Assembly: GCA_019635695.1 (NCBI GenBank)
Contig: JAHBYZ010000009.1
Location: 1 to 64,000 of the forward strand
Direction of reading: 5' to 3'
Length of the DNA: 64,000 nucleotides
Origin: Rhizobiaceae bacterium
GTDB taxonomy: Bacteria > Pseudomonadota > Alphaproteobacteria > Rhizobiales > Rhizobiaceae
In this document: positions 9,132 through 17,909 of the stretch, piece by piece
Position numbering within the stretch: position 1 is the stretch's first letter
How the letters are laid out: every line of letters begins with the position of its first letter
Position numbers and translations under genes: made by a program
Notes under the pieces: generated by a model
Database searches by the model: none
What the model was told of the DNA's origin: nothing
Seen by the model: only the letters and a program-made list of their open reading frames with translations

Positions 9132-9437
9132 CTACTTTTTCGCCCGGCCGCGCGGCGTCGGCTTGTCATCGGCGGGAGCGGTCGCCTGCAGCTGCGCTTC
9201 CAGCGACGCGATGCGGGCAGCGAGCCGCTCGTTCTCGTCCCGCGCTTTCGCAGCCATCTCCTTGACGGCCTCGAATTCCTCGCGCTGGACCAGGTCCATC
9301 GTGTTGAGGAAACGCTCCGCCTGCGCGCGGAAGGCCGTCTCAACCTCGCGCTTGACCCCCTGCGCGGCGCCGGCCGCGTCGGTCATCAGCTTGGCGAACT
9401 CGTCGAAGAAGCGGTTCGGTCCACCGGTCGTGTTCAT
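9132..9437 (-). CDS. ubiK: Ubiquinone biosynthesis accessory factor UbiK (BMFP family)
   Basis: 101 residues. The N-terminal amphipathic helix (NRFFDEFAKLMTDAAGAAQG) and the long C-terminal coiled coil (FEAVKEMAAKARDENERLAA...SLEAQLQA) are the two parts of the BMFP/UbiK fold, a trimeric membrane-associated protein that assists UbiJ and the aerobic Ubi enzymes. The tail is basic (PRGRAKK). The ATG at 9437 opens the conserved MNTTGGPNRFF; the frame is open further upstream but not in conserved sequence. Confidence 0.85.
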   Translation of the reverse strand: MNTTGGPNRFFDEFAKLMTDAAGAAQGVKREVETAFRAQAERFLNTMDLVQREEFEAVKEMAAKARDENERLAARIASLEAQLQATAPADDKPTPRGRAKK

Positions 9438-9532
9438 GGCGCGCTCCTGAAGCCTCAGTTTGAGGTAGGGGGAGAGGCGGATGAATGCAAGTGAGCGCGG
9501 CCGGACAACCATGACGGATGATTCCGGGCCGA

Positions 9533-9544
9533 ATCGTATACGAT
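9533..9544. promoter_or_regulatory. 12-bp perfect palindrome, GntR-type operator candidate
   Basis: ATCGTATACGAT lies between the divergent ubiK and cupin genes, 72 bp before the cupin start codon. A central GTATAC within an AT-flanked palindrome is typical of GntR/FadR-family operators. No regulator of that family is encoded in this window. Confidence 0.4.
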
Positions 9545-9616
9545 CCTGCTTGACGCCGCCCCAACTTCCCCTCAATCCGTGTGCCAGCGAACGGGGGCCG
9601 ACGCACGGGGGGATGA

Positions 9617-10216
9617 ATGGCGACCACGCGGCCTCGAGAACTCCAGAACTTCGCCGATGCGCTCGCCGCCGCGCTCCTCGAAGAACGCGGCAACTTCGCC
9701 GGTCGCCCGATCGCTGAGAAGATCGTCGCCGACATGCGCGCGGATACCGGCGCGATCGATTTCAACGGCGGCACGAGCCTGCCGGTTCTCGACCATCTTG
9801 AAGCCGCCTTCGATAGCGGGAGACAGATGCCCGGGGCCCTTGAACGACTAGCCGACGCGTTTGCGGCGCTGTCGCCAAACCTGCCGTGGCGCAGGACGGG
9901 CTCCGCGCGGCCCGAGGACCGTGATTTCTGGGATGGCCACGCAAACGTGGCAATCATCGGCAAGGGCGGCGTCGAGGATCGACCGGGATTCTGGATCGGC
10001 GCGAGTCTCGTCGCTCCGGGGATCATCTATCCAGATCACTCGCATTCGCCGGAAGAGGTCTATCTGCTGATATCGCCCGGATCGTTCAAGCATGGCGGAA
10101 GCGGCTGGACCGAACTCGCCGCGGGTGACACGTTTCACAACGTGCCCGGCATCACCCATGCGATGAGGGCCGGCGCGGCGCCCCTGCTGGCGCTCTGGCT
10201 GCTTTGGCCGCATTGA
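9617..10216 (+). CDS. Cupin protein of the dimethylsulfoniopropionate (DMSP) lyase family
   Basis: 199 residues with a C-terminal cupin. The motif YPDHSHSPEEVYL gives His141, His143, Glu147 and Tyr149, and His181 lies in GITHAM. The spacing His-x-His-x3-Glu-x-Tyr-x31-His is what I recall for the metal ligands and catalytic Tyr of DddQ-type DMSP lyases, which cleave DMSP to dimethyl sulfide and acrylate. The sequence after it (DTFHNVPGITHAM) also fits. The first 100 residues are helical, as in DddQ/DddL. Related proteins may act on other substrates, so the activity is not certain. An alternative ATG lies 4 bp upstream. No ddd or dmd genes flank it. Confidence 0.75.
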   Translation: MATTRPRELQNFADALAAALLEERGNFAGRPIAEKIVADMRADTGAIDFNGGTSLPVLDHLEAAFDSGRQMPGALERLADAFAALSPNLPWRRTGSARPEDRDFWDGHANVAIIGKGGVEDRPGFWIGASLVAPGIIYPDHSHSPEEVYLLISPGSFKHGGSGWTELAAGDTFHNVPGITHAMRAGAAPLLALWLLWPH

Positions 10217-10310
10217 CGCGCGGTCTTGCCATCTCCGCGCGACAGCGGGCAGGCGTTGACCTCGCTTCGCTGCCCGCGCATGGTCCGCGCCGCCTGAACC
10301 GGACTTCGCC

Positions 10311-11156
10311 ATGCCCGAATTGCTGCTGCCGCTCGCCGTCCTGCCCTTCCCGATGATCGACCCGGTCATCGTGCAGATCGGCCCGGTGGCGATCCACTGG
10401 TACGGCCTGGCATACGTCGTCGGCATCCTCGGCGGCTGGTGGTACGCGAAGCGCATCGCCGCCACCGAGCGGCTCTGGTTGCCCGGCAGGCCGGCCATGG
10501 CGCCGGAGGCGTTCGATGACCTTCTGATCTGGGCGGCGATCGGCATCGTGGTCGGCGGCAGGCTTGGCTATGTGCTGTTCTACGACTTCGCAAAATATGC
10601 CGCCAACCCGTCAGAAATCCTGGCCGTGTGGAGCGGCGGCATGTCGTTCCATGGCGGCCTCATCGGCTGCGCGCTGGCGCAGATCGTCTTCGCCCGCCGG
10701 CGCGGCATCCGCATCCTCTCGATGTTCGACGTCGTCGGCGCGGTGTCGCCGATCGCCTTCTTCCTCGTGCGCTGCACCAACTTCATCAATTCGGAACTGT
10801 GGGGCCGGCCGAGCGACGTTCCATGGGCCTTCGTCTTCCCCAACGGCGGACCCGAGCCGCGCCACCCGAGCCAGCTCTACGAGGCCGGGCTGGAGGGCGT
10901 CGCGCTGTTCGCGGTGCTGTGGCTGCTCGTCTGGCGTGGCGGCTGGCTCGCCCGGCCGGGCTTCGTCACGGGCGCGTTTGTCGCCGGCTACGGCGTGTCG
11001 CGCATCTTCGTGGAGTTCTTCCGCGTGCCGGATGAGCAACTGGGCTACCTGGCCGGCGGCTGGCTGACCATGGGCATGGTGCTGTCGCTCCCGATGGTAG
11101 TTGCGGGGCTGTATCTGATGGCCCGGGCAAAGCCGGTTCAGCCGGCCGTCGCGTGA
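10311..11156 (+). CDS. lgt: Prolipoprotein diacylglyceryl transferase
   Basis: First enzyme of lipoprotein maturation: moves diacylglycerol from phosphatidylglycerol to the lipobox cysteine in the inner membrane. 281 residues with about seven membrane segments. The Lgt signature is complete: [11 protein letters not shown], then [18 protein letters not shown], then [16 protein letters not shown] and HPSQLYEA. The GTGA overlap with the next gene indicates translational coupling. Confidence 0.97.
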   Translation: MPELLLPLAVLPFPMIDPVIVQIGPVAIHWYGLAYVVGILGGWWYAKRIAATERLWLPGRPAMAPEAFDDLLIWAAIGIVVGGRLGYVLFYDFAKYAANPSEILAVWSGGMSFHGGLIGCALAQIVFARRRGIRILSMFDVVGAVSPIAFFLVRCTNFINSELWGRPSDVPWAFVFPNGGPEPRHPSQLYEAGLEGVALFAVLWLLVWRGGWLARPGFVTGAFVAGYGVSRIFVEFFRVPDEQLGYLAGGWLTMGMVLSLPMVVAGLYLMARAKPVQPAVA

Positions 11157-12208
11157 CCGCGCTGAAGCAGCGCATCGCCGCGCTTATCGCGGCCAGCGGG
11201 CCGATGAGCGTCGCCGACTACATGGCGGCCTGTCTGTTCGATCCCGTCGATGGCTACTACACCACGCGCGAGCCCTTCGGCACGGCCGGCGACTTCGTCA
11301 CCGCGCCGGAGATCAGCCAGATGTTCGGCGAACTGGTCGCCGTGCGGCTCTACGACATGTGGGACGCAGCCGGCCGTCCCGCCGCACCCGTCATCGCCGA
11401 GATCGGACCCGGGCGCGGCACGCTGATGCGCGACATGGTGCGCGCGCTGCAGCAGCTTGCGCCGGGGTTCGTCCGTACCGCTCGCTTCGAATTGGTGGAA
11501 ACCAGTCCGCGCCTGCGCACGGCGCAGCAGGCAACGCTTTCCGGCAGCCTGCCCGACTACCGCTGGCACGAAACGGTGGCGACCGTGCCGGACGGCCCGC
11601 TATTCATCGTCGGTAACGAGCTCTTCGACGCGATTCCCATGCGCCAGTTCGTGAAGGCGAAGGCGGGCTGGCGCGAGCGCGTGGTGGCGCTGGACGACGC
11701 GGGCGCATTGTGTTTCGCGGCAGGCTTCGCCGGCATCGACCCGGCATTGCTGCCTCCAGCCGCCCAGTCGGCACCGGAGGGTGCAATCTTCGAAACCGCA
11801 CCTGCCCGCGAGGCCCTGATGGACGACATCGCGGCGCGGATCGCGGCCACGAGCGGCGGTGCGCTGTTCTTCGACTACGGTCATCTTGAGCCCGGCCTCG
11901 GCGACACGCTGCAGGCGCTGCGCCGCCATGCCCATGACGACCCGCTGGCCCATCCAGGCGAGGCGGACCTGACCTCGCACGTCGATTTTTCGGCGTTGGC
12001 TGCCGTCGCGCGCGGCCACGGACTGGCCGTTTCGCTTTTCGAACAGGGCCAGTGGCTGCTCGACATGGGCCTGCTCGCCCGCGCCGGCTCGCTTGGCCAC
12101 GGCAAGGACGATGCGGAACAGGAGACGATCCGCAGCGCGGTGGAGCGGCTTGCCGGACCGGAGCAAATGGGCAGGCTTTTCAAGGTGATGGAGATCACCG
12201 CACGATGA
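11153..12208 (+). CDS. SAM-dependent methyltransferase, MidA/NDUFAF7 family (DUF185)
   Basis: 351 residues. The family is the bacterial counterpart of NDUFAF7, which dimethylates an arginine of a complex I subunit. The SAM-binding site is [13 protein letters not shown] near residue 85; the N-terminal [20 protein letters not shown] and the later [15 protein letters not shown] are diagnostic. Translation starts at GTG 11153, inside the lgt stop codon. Whether the target here is complex I (NuoD) is inferred from the family only. Confidence 0.92.
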   Translation: MTALKQRIAALIAASGPMSVADYMAACLFDPVDGYYTTREPFGTAGDFVTAPEISQMFGELVAVRLYDMWDAAGRPAAPVIAEIGPGRGTLMRDMVRALQQLAPGFVRTARFELVETSPRLRTAQQATLSGSLPDYRWHETVATVPDGPLFIVGNELFDAIPMRQFVKAKAGWRERVVALDDAGALCFAAGFAGIDPALLPPAAQSAPEGAIFETAPAREALMDDIAARIAATSGGALFFDYGHLEPGLGDTLQALRRHAHDDPLAHPGEADLTSHVDFSALAAVARGHGLAVSLFEQGQWLLDMGLLARAGSLGHGKDDAEQETIRSAVERLAGPEQMGRLFKVMEITAR

Positions 12209-12310
12209 GCGTCGGCCGATCAGGTTGACTTGGTCCCCCTCGCCCGCCACCATCCGGCCGCAAATCACGGTGCCGTGACGGGCGCCGCCGGAAAGGACAA
12301 CAAACGCAGC

Positions 12311-13105
12311 ATGCTGGAAACGGTACGGCCGGAGCCGCTCCGATCGTCTGAACTCGACGCGCTGGCCGGCGCGGGTATCGCGCATGGCTTCTTCACCCGC
12401 GTCGGCGGTGTGTCAGAAGGCATTTATCGCGGCCTGAACACCGGTCCCGGCTCCGACGACAGGGCCGATCACGTGGCGGAAAACCGTCGCCGTGTCGCGG
12501 CCTCGATGCGCGTGCCGGTCGACAAACTCGTGACGGTTCATCAGGTGCATTCGCCCGACGCCGTGACCGTGACTGCGCCGTTCGCGCCACCTCGGCCAAA
12601 GGCCGACGCCATGGTCACCGACCGGCCCGGACTGGCGCTGGGCGTGCTGGCCGCCGATTGCGGCCCCATCCTGTACGCCGATGCCGAAGCGCGCGTCATC
12701 GGCGCTGCGCATGCCGGCTGGCAGGGCGCGCTGAACGGCGTGCTGGAGAGCACGATAGACGCGATGGAGAAGCTGGGCGCCAGGCGCGACCGCATCGTCG
12801 CCGCGCTCGGCCCCTCGATCAGCGGGGCAAACTACGAAGTCGGCCCCGAATATGTCGACCGGTTCCTCGCTGCAGACGCCCGCAACGACGGCTATTTCGT
12901 GCCGGCGACGAAGGCGGGGCACGCAATGTTCGACCTGCCGCGCTACACCGTCGATCGGCTGGTCGCGGCGGGCGTCAGGGCTTCGTCGCTGGGCCGCTGC
13001 ACCTATGCCGAGGAAGACCTGTTCTATTCGAACCGCCGCCGCAACCATCGCGGCGAGCCGGACTACGGCCGGCAGATCTCGGTGATCGTTCTGGAGGACC
13101 GCTGA
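12311..13105 (+). CDS. pgeF: Peptidoglycan editing factor PgeF (laccase-domain, YfiH family)
   Basis: 264 residues. Family members were long annotated as polyphenol oxidases; PgeF of E. coli prevents wrong amino acids entering the peptidoglycan stem peptide. Metal-site residues are visible: His in TVHQVHSPDAV, Cys in LAADCGPILYAD and His in AAHAGWQGAL, with the C-terminal CTYAEEDLFYSNRR. I use the ATG at 12311 (MLETVRPEP); the open frame continues upstream to 12230 without conserved sequence. It is coupled to the next gene by an ATG that overlaps its TGA. Confidence 0.95.
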   Translation: MLETVRPEPLRSSELDALAGAGIAHGFFTRVGGVSEGIYRGLNTGPGSDDRADHVAENRRRVAASMRVPVDKLVTVHQVHSPDAVTVTAPFAPPRPKADAMVTDRPGLALGVLAADCGPILYADAEARVIGAAHAGWQGALNGVLESTIDAMEKLGARRDRIVAALGPSISGANYEVGPEYVDRFLAADARNDGYFVPATKAGHAMFDLPRYTVDRLVAAGVRASSLGRCTYAEEDLFYSNRRRNHRGEPDYGRQISVIVLEDR

Positions 13106-14256
13106 TGGCGCTGCATTTCGAGCGCGCGGAGTTCGATGCGCGCAAGGACCGCCTGCTGATCGAGATGACCAACCAGAAGCTCGACGCCGCGCTGCTGTTC
13201 GCGCAGGAGAGCATGTACTGGCTGACCGGCTACGACACGTTCGGCTACTGCTTCTTCCAGTGCCTGGTGCTCAAGTCGGACGGCTCGATGGTGCTGATGA
13301 CGCGCTCGGCCGACCTGCGGCAGGCCAAGCATACTTCGATCCTCGACAACGTCGTGGTGTGGACGGATCGCGACAAGGCGAATCCCGCCGCCGACCTGCG
13401 CAACCTGCTGAACGACCTCGGCCTGCTCGGCTGCCGCATCGGCGTCGAATACGACACGCACGGCCTGACCGGCCGCAACACCCATCTTCTCGACGAGCAG
13501 TTGAAGACCTTCGGCACCGTGGTCGACATGTCCGGAATGGTCGGCCGGCTGCGGCTGCTGAAGAGCCCGGCCGAGGTGAAGAAGGCCGAGCGCGCGGCCG
13601 CGCTCGCCGACGACGCGCTCGACGCGGCGTTGGCGATCATCGGACAGGGCGCCGACGAGGGCGCCATCCTCGCCGCCATGCAGGGCGCGGTCTTCGCCGG
13701 CGGCGGCGACTATCCGGCCAACGAGTTCATCATCGGCTCCGGCGCCGATGCGCTTCTGTGCCGCTATAAGGCCGGCAGGCGCAAGCTCAACAAGAACGAC
13801 CAGCTCACGCTCGAATGGGCCGGCGCCTTCCACCACTACCACGCGCCGATGATGCGCACCGTGCTCACCGGCAAGGTGTCGAAGCGCCACCAGGAGCTCT
13901 ACGACGCCGCGCACGAGGCGCTGCTGGCAGTCGAGAAGGCGATGGTACCCGGCAGCACCTTCGGCGACGTGTTCGACGCCCATTCGAAGGTCATGGAGGC
14001 GCACGGCCTGACGCGCCACCGGCTCAACGCCTGCGGCTATTCGGTCGGTGCGCGCTTCAGCCCGTCCTGGATGGAGGAGCAGATGTTCTTCGCCGGCAAT
14101 CCGGAACCGATCGCGCCTGCCATGACGCTGTTCGCCCACATGATCATCATGGACAGCGACAGCGAGACGGCGATGACGCTGGGCCGCACCTACCTGACGA
14201 CCGAGGGAGCGCCCAAGGCGCTGTCGCGCCACGATCTCGACTTGATCGTGAAGTGA
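13105..14256 (+). CDS. M24 (creatinase/Xaa-Pro peptidase-fold) protein lacking the usual metal ligands
   Basis: 383 residues with the two-part layout of the family: an N-terminal creatinase-like domain (to about 150) and a C-terminal pita-bread domain. In the C-terminal domain the five metal ligands of active M24 peptidases appear replaced: the first Asp is Glu and the second Pro in LEWAGAFHHYHAPMMRT, the His is Tyr in CGYSVGARF, and neither conserved Glu is present near FAHMIIMD or MTLGRTYL. Metal-independent members such as creatinase and ectoine-type hydrolases have this character. The substrate is unknown. ATG overlaps the pgeF stop, so it is the last gene of the lgt-pgeF run. Confidence 0.85.
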   Translation: MALHFERAEFDARKDRLLIEMTNQKLDAALLFAQESMYWLTGYDTFGYCFFQCLVLKSDGSMVLMTRSADLRQAKHTSILDNVVVWTDRDKANPAADLRNLLNDLGLLGCRIGVEYDTHGLTGRNTHLLDEQLKTFGTVVDMSGMVGRLRLLKSPAEVKKAERAAALADDALDAALAIIGQGADEGAILAAMQGAVFAGGGDYPANEFIIGSGADALLCRYKAGRRKLNKNDQLTLEWAGAFHHYHAPMMRTVLTGKVSKRHQELYDAAHEALLAVEKAMVPGSTFGDVFDAHSKVMEAHGLTRHRLNACGYSVGARFSPSWMEEQMFFAGNPEPIAPAMTLFAHMIIMDSDSETAMTLGRTYLTTEGAPKALSRHDLDLIVK

Positions 14257-14347
14257 CCTGACATCAGTGCCGCCCGGGCGGGGTGGCACAGTGTTGTAGC
14301 TTTTCGGGCCGGCGCCTTTCGGACAAGTCTCTTTTGGGGGAGACGCG

Positions 14348-14920
14348 ATGCAACGCCTGCACATTCCAATGCTGGTACTGACGGCGGTCGGACTTGCGGC
14401 CTGCACCGGCGTGGAAACCTCCAACCTGCAGCCGCTGACCTCCGAGGACGCCGCCGCGCCGGCGAGTGCGTCCGCCAATCTCATGCCGGCTCCCGCCGCC
14501 CAGCCGGCCTTCCCCGTGACGACCGCATCGGCTGCCCTGCCTGCCGGCCCTGTCGCCACCAGCGCGGTGGTGCAGTTTGCGCCGGTGATGGGTGCCGCGC
14601 CTGAGGTGCTGCCTTCGCTCTCCTTGCGGCTCGCCGCCCGCGCCGGGCAGCGCGGTGTCCCGCTCACCCAGGCAGGCTCGGCAACCCACTTGATGCGCGG
14701 CTACTTCTCGGCCTTCACCGAGGGCCGCCAGACGACGATCATCTATGTCTGGGACGTCACCGACCCCGCCGGCAACCGTCTGCATCGCATACAGGGCCAG
14801 CAAAGACTGCCGGCCGGCTCGCAGCAGGGCTGGAAATCGGTGACCCCCGCCATGATGGAAGCCATCGCCGACCGCACGATAGACGATCTCGCGGCATGGC
14901 TGGCGGCGCGCGCCGGATAG
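14348..14920 (+). CDS. Putative outer-membrane lipoprotein
   Basis: 190 residues. A lipobox (VGLAAC, Cys at residue 19) follows a short hydrophobic signal (IPMLVLTAV). Residues 35-85 are a flexible Ala/Pro/Thr linker. The C-terminal 100 residues form a compact domain (SLRLAARAGQRGVPLTQAG, IIYVWDVTDPAGNRLHRIQG) like small uncharacterised periplasmic lipoprotein domains. It faces the kinase gene, with 1 bp between the stop codons and no terminator. Confidence 0.75.
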   Translation: MQRLHIPMLVLTAVGLAACTGVETSNLQPLTSEDAAAPASASANLMPAPAAQPAFPVTTASAALPAGPVATSAVVQFAPVMGAAPEVLPSLSLRLAARAGQRGVPLTQAGSATHLMRGYFSAFTEGRQTTIIYVWDVTDPAGNRLHRIQGQQRLPAGSQQGWKSVTPAMMEAIADRTIDDLAAWLAARAG

Positions 14921-14921
14921 G

Positions 14922-16352
14922 TCAGGCCGGCACCTTCACGACTGCCCTCAGGCCTCCCAGCGGACTGTCGTCCAGCGTGATGTCGCCGCCATGGCTGCGG
15001 GCGATGTCGCGGGCGATGGAGAGGCCGAGCCCCGTGCCGGTGGCGTCCTGGTTGCGGGCCGAGTCCAGCCGCACGAACGGCCTGAACACGTCCTCGCGCC
15101 GGTCGGCCGGAATGCCCGGCCCGTCGTCGTCGACCGTGACCACCAGCGTGCCGCGCTGGTGGCGCGCCGACACCTTGACGTTCTTCGCATAGCGGAAGGC
15201 GTTGCCGATCAGGTTCGCCAGCAGCCGGCGGAAGGCGTTGGGGCGAACATGCACCTCTGCCTCGCCGGCAAGCTCGGTCGAGAGCTTGCGTTTCCTGAGC
15301 TTCGCCTCCTCCCGCAGTTTCTCGAAATATTCGGCGAGGTCGAACCGGCCGGGGTCCTCTGCCGCCTCGCTGCGCGCGAAGGCGAGGTATCCCTCCAGCA
15401 TCGACTGCATGTCGTCGATATCCTGGTTGAGCGCGGTGGTGTCGACCTTGGGCCCGAGCACCGCAAGCTGCAGGCGGAACCGGGTAAGGATGGTGCGCAG
15501 GTCGTGACTGATGCCCGTCAGCATCGTCGTGCGCTGCTCGATCTGGCGTTCGATTCGCTCGCGCATCTGGATGAAGGCGTTGCCGGCGCGGCGCACCTCC
15601 TCCGCCCCCCGCGGCTGGAAGTTGGCCGGCATCGGCCGCCCCTTGCCGAAACTGTCCGCCGCTTCCGCCAGCGTCAGGATCGGCCTGATCTGGTTGCGCA
15701 GGAAGGCGACGGCGAAAGCCAGCAGCACCAGCGACGTACCGATCATCCACAGCAGGAAGATGTGCGAGTTCGACGCATAGGCCTGGCTGCGGCGGGCAAA
15801 CACGCGCAACACCTGATCCGGCAACTGGATGCGGATCTCGATGATGTTGGAGTTGCCGACCGTGTCGAGCCAGAATGGCAGGTTGATCTGCCGGCCGATT
15901 TCCGACGACAGCGCCTGATCGAGGATCGAGAAGAATGGCTTCGGTCCCGGCGGCGGCAGCGGTTCGGGCGGCAGGAGGTCGATCTTGAGGCCAAGCCGGT
16001 CCTGCGCGATGCGGAGGATGTCGGCCTGCCGGTCGGGCGGATTGGACTGCACGAGGTCGATGACCGCTGCGATGTCGCGCGTCACCGCTGCCGACAGGCG
16101 CATGGTGACGGTCTGCCAGTGCCGCTCCATGAACACGAAGGCGATGACCGACTGCAGGATGATGATCGGCGCGATGACGATGATGAGCGCTCGCGCATAG
16201 AGCCGCTGCGGCAGCCACTGAATGAGAATGCGCTTGGCCAGCGCCCACAGCCTGGCCGGGCTGCGCACCACCCGCGACAGACCGCGCAGGCGCGCCGCCA
16301 TGCGGCGGGGTATAAGCGCACGCTGCTGTTGACCTGCGTCGGTACTCGCCAT
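14922..16352 (-). CDS. Sensor histidine kinase, EnvZ/PetR-partner type
   Basis: Inner-membrane kinase of about 476 residues. Order: first TM segment (LIIVIAPIIILQSVIAFVF), a periplasmic loop of roughly 110 residues, second TM (IFLLWMIGTSLVLLAFAVAFL), HAMP domain, DHp box with the phospho-acceptor His (TGISHDLRTILTRFRL), and an HATPase domain with N box (NLIGNAFRYA), G1 (DDDGPGIP) and G2 (GTGLGLSI). It follows the response regulator and is surely its partner. The start is uncertain: ATG 16352 has GGAGAG 7 bp upstream, while ATG 16397 lies 1 bp after the regulator's stop. Confidence 0.93.
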   Translation of the reverse strand: MASTDAGQQQRALIPRRMAARLRGLSRVVRSPARLWALAKRILIQWLPQRLYARALIIVIAPIIILQSVIAFVFMERHWQTVTMRLSAAVTRDIAAVIDLVQSNPPDRQADILRIAQDRLGLKIDLLPPEPLPPPGPKPFFSILDQALSSEIGRQINLPFWLDTVGNSNIIEIRIQLPDQVLRVFARRSQAYASNSHIFLLWMIGTSLVLLAFAVAFLRNQIRPILTLAEAADSFGKGRPMPANFQPRGAEEVRRAGNAFIQMRERIERQIEQRTTMLTGISHDLRTILTRFRLQLAVLGPKVDTTALNQDIDDMQSMLEGYLAFARSEAAEDPGRFDLAEYFEKLREEAKLRKRKLSTELAGEAEVHVRPNAFRRLLANLIGNAFRYAKNVKVSARHQRGTLVVTVDDDGPGIPADRREDVFRPFVRLDSARNQDATGTGLGLSIARDIARSHGGDITLDDSPLGGLRAVVKVPA

Positions 16353-16398
16353 CCGGTCGCTCTCCGCGCCGGGCGAAAGCCCGGCCCGCGGCCGCATT

Positions 16399-17091
16399 CT
16401 ATTCCACGCTCAGCCGGTATCCAACACCGCGCACCGTCTGCAGCCAGACGGGATTCGACGGGTCGCGCTCGATCTTGCGCCGCAGCCGGTTGATCTGAAC
16501 GTCGATCGTCCGCTCGCCGACCTCCGCCTCGGCGCCGACCAGCTCGTGGCGCGGGATGGTCTCGCCGGCGCGCTCGGCGAAGATGGCGAGGATTTCCTGT
16601 TCGCGCTCGGTCAGCTTCAGCGTTTCGCCGCCGCGCTTCAGCTCGCGCCGGGCGATCTGGAAGGCATAGGGGCCGAACACAACCTGCTCGAGTTTGGGCG
16701 TCGGCGCCGGCCCGCCGCGGCGCAGGATGTTGTTGATGCGCAGCACCAGCTCGCGCGGGTCGAACGGCTTCGGCAGATAGTCGTCGGCGCCCGCCTCCAG
16801 CCCGGCGACGCGGCTGTCGGTCTCGGACAGCGCGGTCAGCATCAGGACCGGCACGTCGCGGCGCTCGCGCAGCGCGCGCGTCAGTTCCACGCCCGTCTCG
16901 CCGGGCATCATCACGTCGAGTACCATGAGATCGAAATCGAGCCCTTCCAGATGACGTCGCGCCTCCGCCGCGTTGGCGGCTATGGCGACGCGGTACCCCT
17001 GTTCGGTCAGGAACTGGCGCAGGAGCGTGCGGATACGCGTATCGTCATCGACCACGAGGATGTGCGGTGCGTCATCATTCGGCATGCTCAT
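16399..17091 (-). CDS. petR: OmpR-family response regulator, PetR-like
   Basis: 231 residues. Receiver domain with the acidic pocket VVDDD (14-17), phospho-acceptor Asp59 (LMVLDVMMP) and the Lys in YLPKPFDP, then a winged-helix DNA-binding domain (LTEREQEIL, RTIDVQINRLRRKIE, VRGVGYRL). In Rhodobacter capsulatus PetP and PetR control cytochrome bc1 genes, and the MarR-OmpR order here is the same; petABC lies 20 kb away. ATG 17091 has GAGG 7 bp upstream; a GTG at 17133 overlapping the petP stop (GTGA) is also possible. Confidence 0.9.
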   Translation of the reverse strand: MSMPNDDAPHILVVDDDTRIRTLLRQFLTEQGYRVAIAANAAEARRHLEGLDFDLMVLDVMMPGETGVELTRALRERRDVPVLMLTALSETDSRVAGLEAGADDYLPKPFDPRELVLRINNILRRGGPAPTPKLEQVVFGPYAFQIARRELKRGGETLKLTEREQEILAIFAERAGETIPRHELVGAEAEVGERTIDVQINRLRRKIERDPSNPVWLQTVRGVGYRLSVE

Positions 17092-17129
17092 CAACCGACC
17101 TCGATCCTCAGCTGGTTGGCTGTCGCCCG

Positions 17130-17708
17130 TCACTCGACATGCGCCGGGCCGTCTTTCGGGAGCTTCTCGAACTGGGTCCGAAGCTCCGGATTAACCATCC
17201 CCTTCAGGAAACGTTCCACGACCATGCGCCCGCCGGGCAGCGGTCCGCCCAATGCGTCACGGATGCGGCGGGATTGCGGCTGGGCCAGCGCCAGCGCCAG
17301 GGCCCTGCCCTTCTCGGTCGGATACAGTTCGCGCTGGCGGCGGTCGCGCAGGCCTTGCACCTGCACGATGTGGCCTGTGTCGATAAGTTGCTTGAGCACG
17401 CGCGCAAGGCTCTGCTTGGTGATCTTCAGCACGTCGAGAAGTTCCGCGACGGTGAGGCCGGGCATGCGGTTGACGAAGTGCACCACGCGATGATGAGCGC
17501 GCCCGAAACCGAGCTCCGCCAGGATCGCATCGGGGTCGGACGTGAAATCGCGATAGGCGAAGAACAGGAGCTCTATGATCGCCCAATCGATTTCCCCGTC
17601 GCCGCCGAGCGGGGTTCTGATCGGGGTCGCCGCCTGTGATTTCGCCATGTGATTGCTCGACTGGTTGTTCGACTTGTTGCCCGAATCCGGGAAATTTATG
17701 TCAGCCAT
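17130..17708 (-). CDS. petP: MarR-family transcriptional regulator, PetP-like
   Basis: 192 residues. Winged helix from about 65 to 150: FGRAHHRVVHFVNRMPGL, LTVAELLDVLKITKQSLARV as the HTH, and LRDRRQRELYPTEKGRAL as the wing. The gene heads a three-gene unit, petP-petR-kinase, with GTGA coupling to petR. A second Met at residue 21 (position 17648) could be the true start. The promoter region it shares with ilvE contains the 8-bp palindrome CCATATGG at 17724-17731, a possible autoregulatory site. Confidence 0.88.
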   Translation of the reverse strand: MADINFPDSGNKSNNQSSNHMAKSQAATPIRTPLGGDGEIDWAIIELLFFAYRDFTSDPDAILAELGFGRAHHRVVHFVNRMPGLTVAELLDVLKITKQSLARVLKQLIDTGHIVQVQGLRDRRQRELYPTEKGRALALALAQPQSRRIRDALGGPLPGGRMVVERFLKGMVNPELRTQFEKLPKDGPAHVE

Positions 17709-17909
17709 GTTGACTTATTTTGGCCATATGGTAACTTCTGGCAAGCTTTGAGGCCGAAATCGACCGAAAAGGCATGGAAGCAACGCATCATGCGCAGCTT
17801 TCTTCCAGTTTTGCGCAGGCCCGCCCGACCTTCTGGACATGGCGCCTGATAAGCGTGAAACAGGGCAGATACAACGATAGGCGGGCCTGAGCCCGCAGGA
17901 GGAAACCCG

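Noticed and set aside
14280..14310. TGGCAC-AGTG-TTGTA before the lipoprotein gene, resembling a sigma-54 promoter
   Set aside because: The gap between the two elements is one base too short and the -12 GC is missing.
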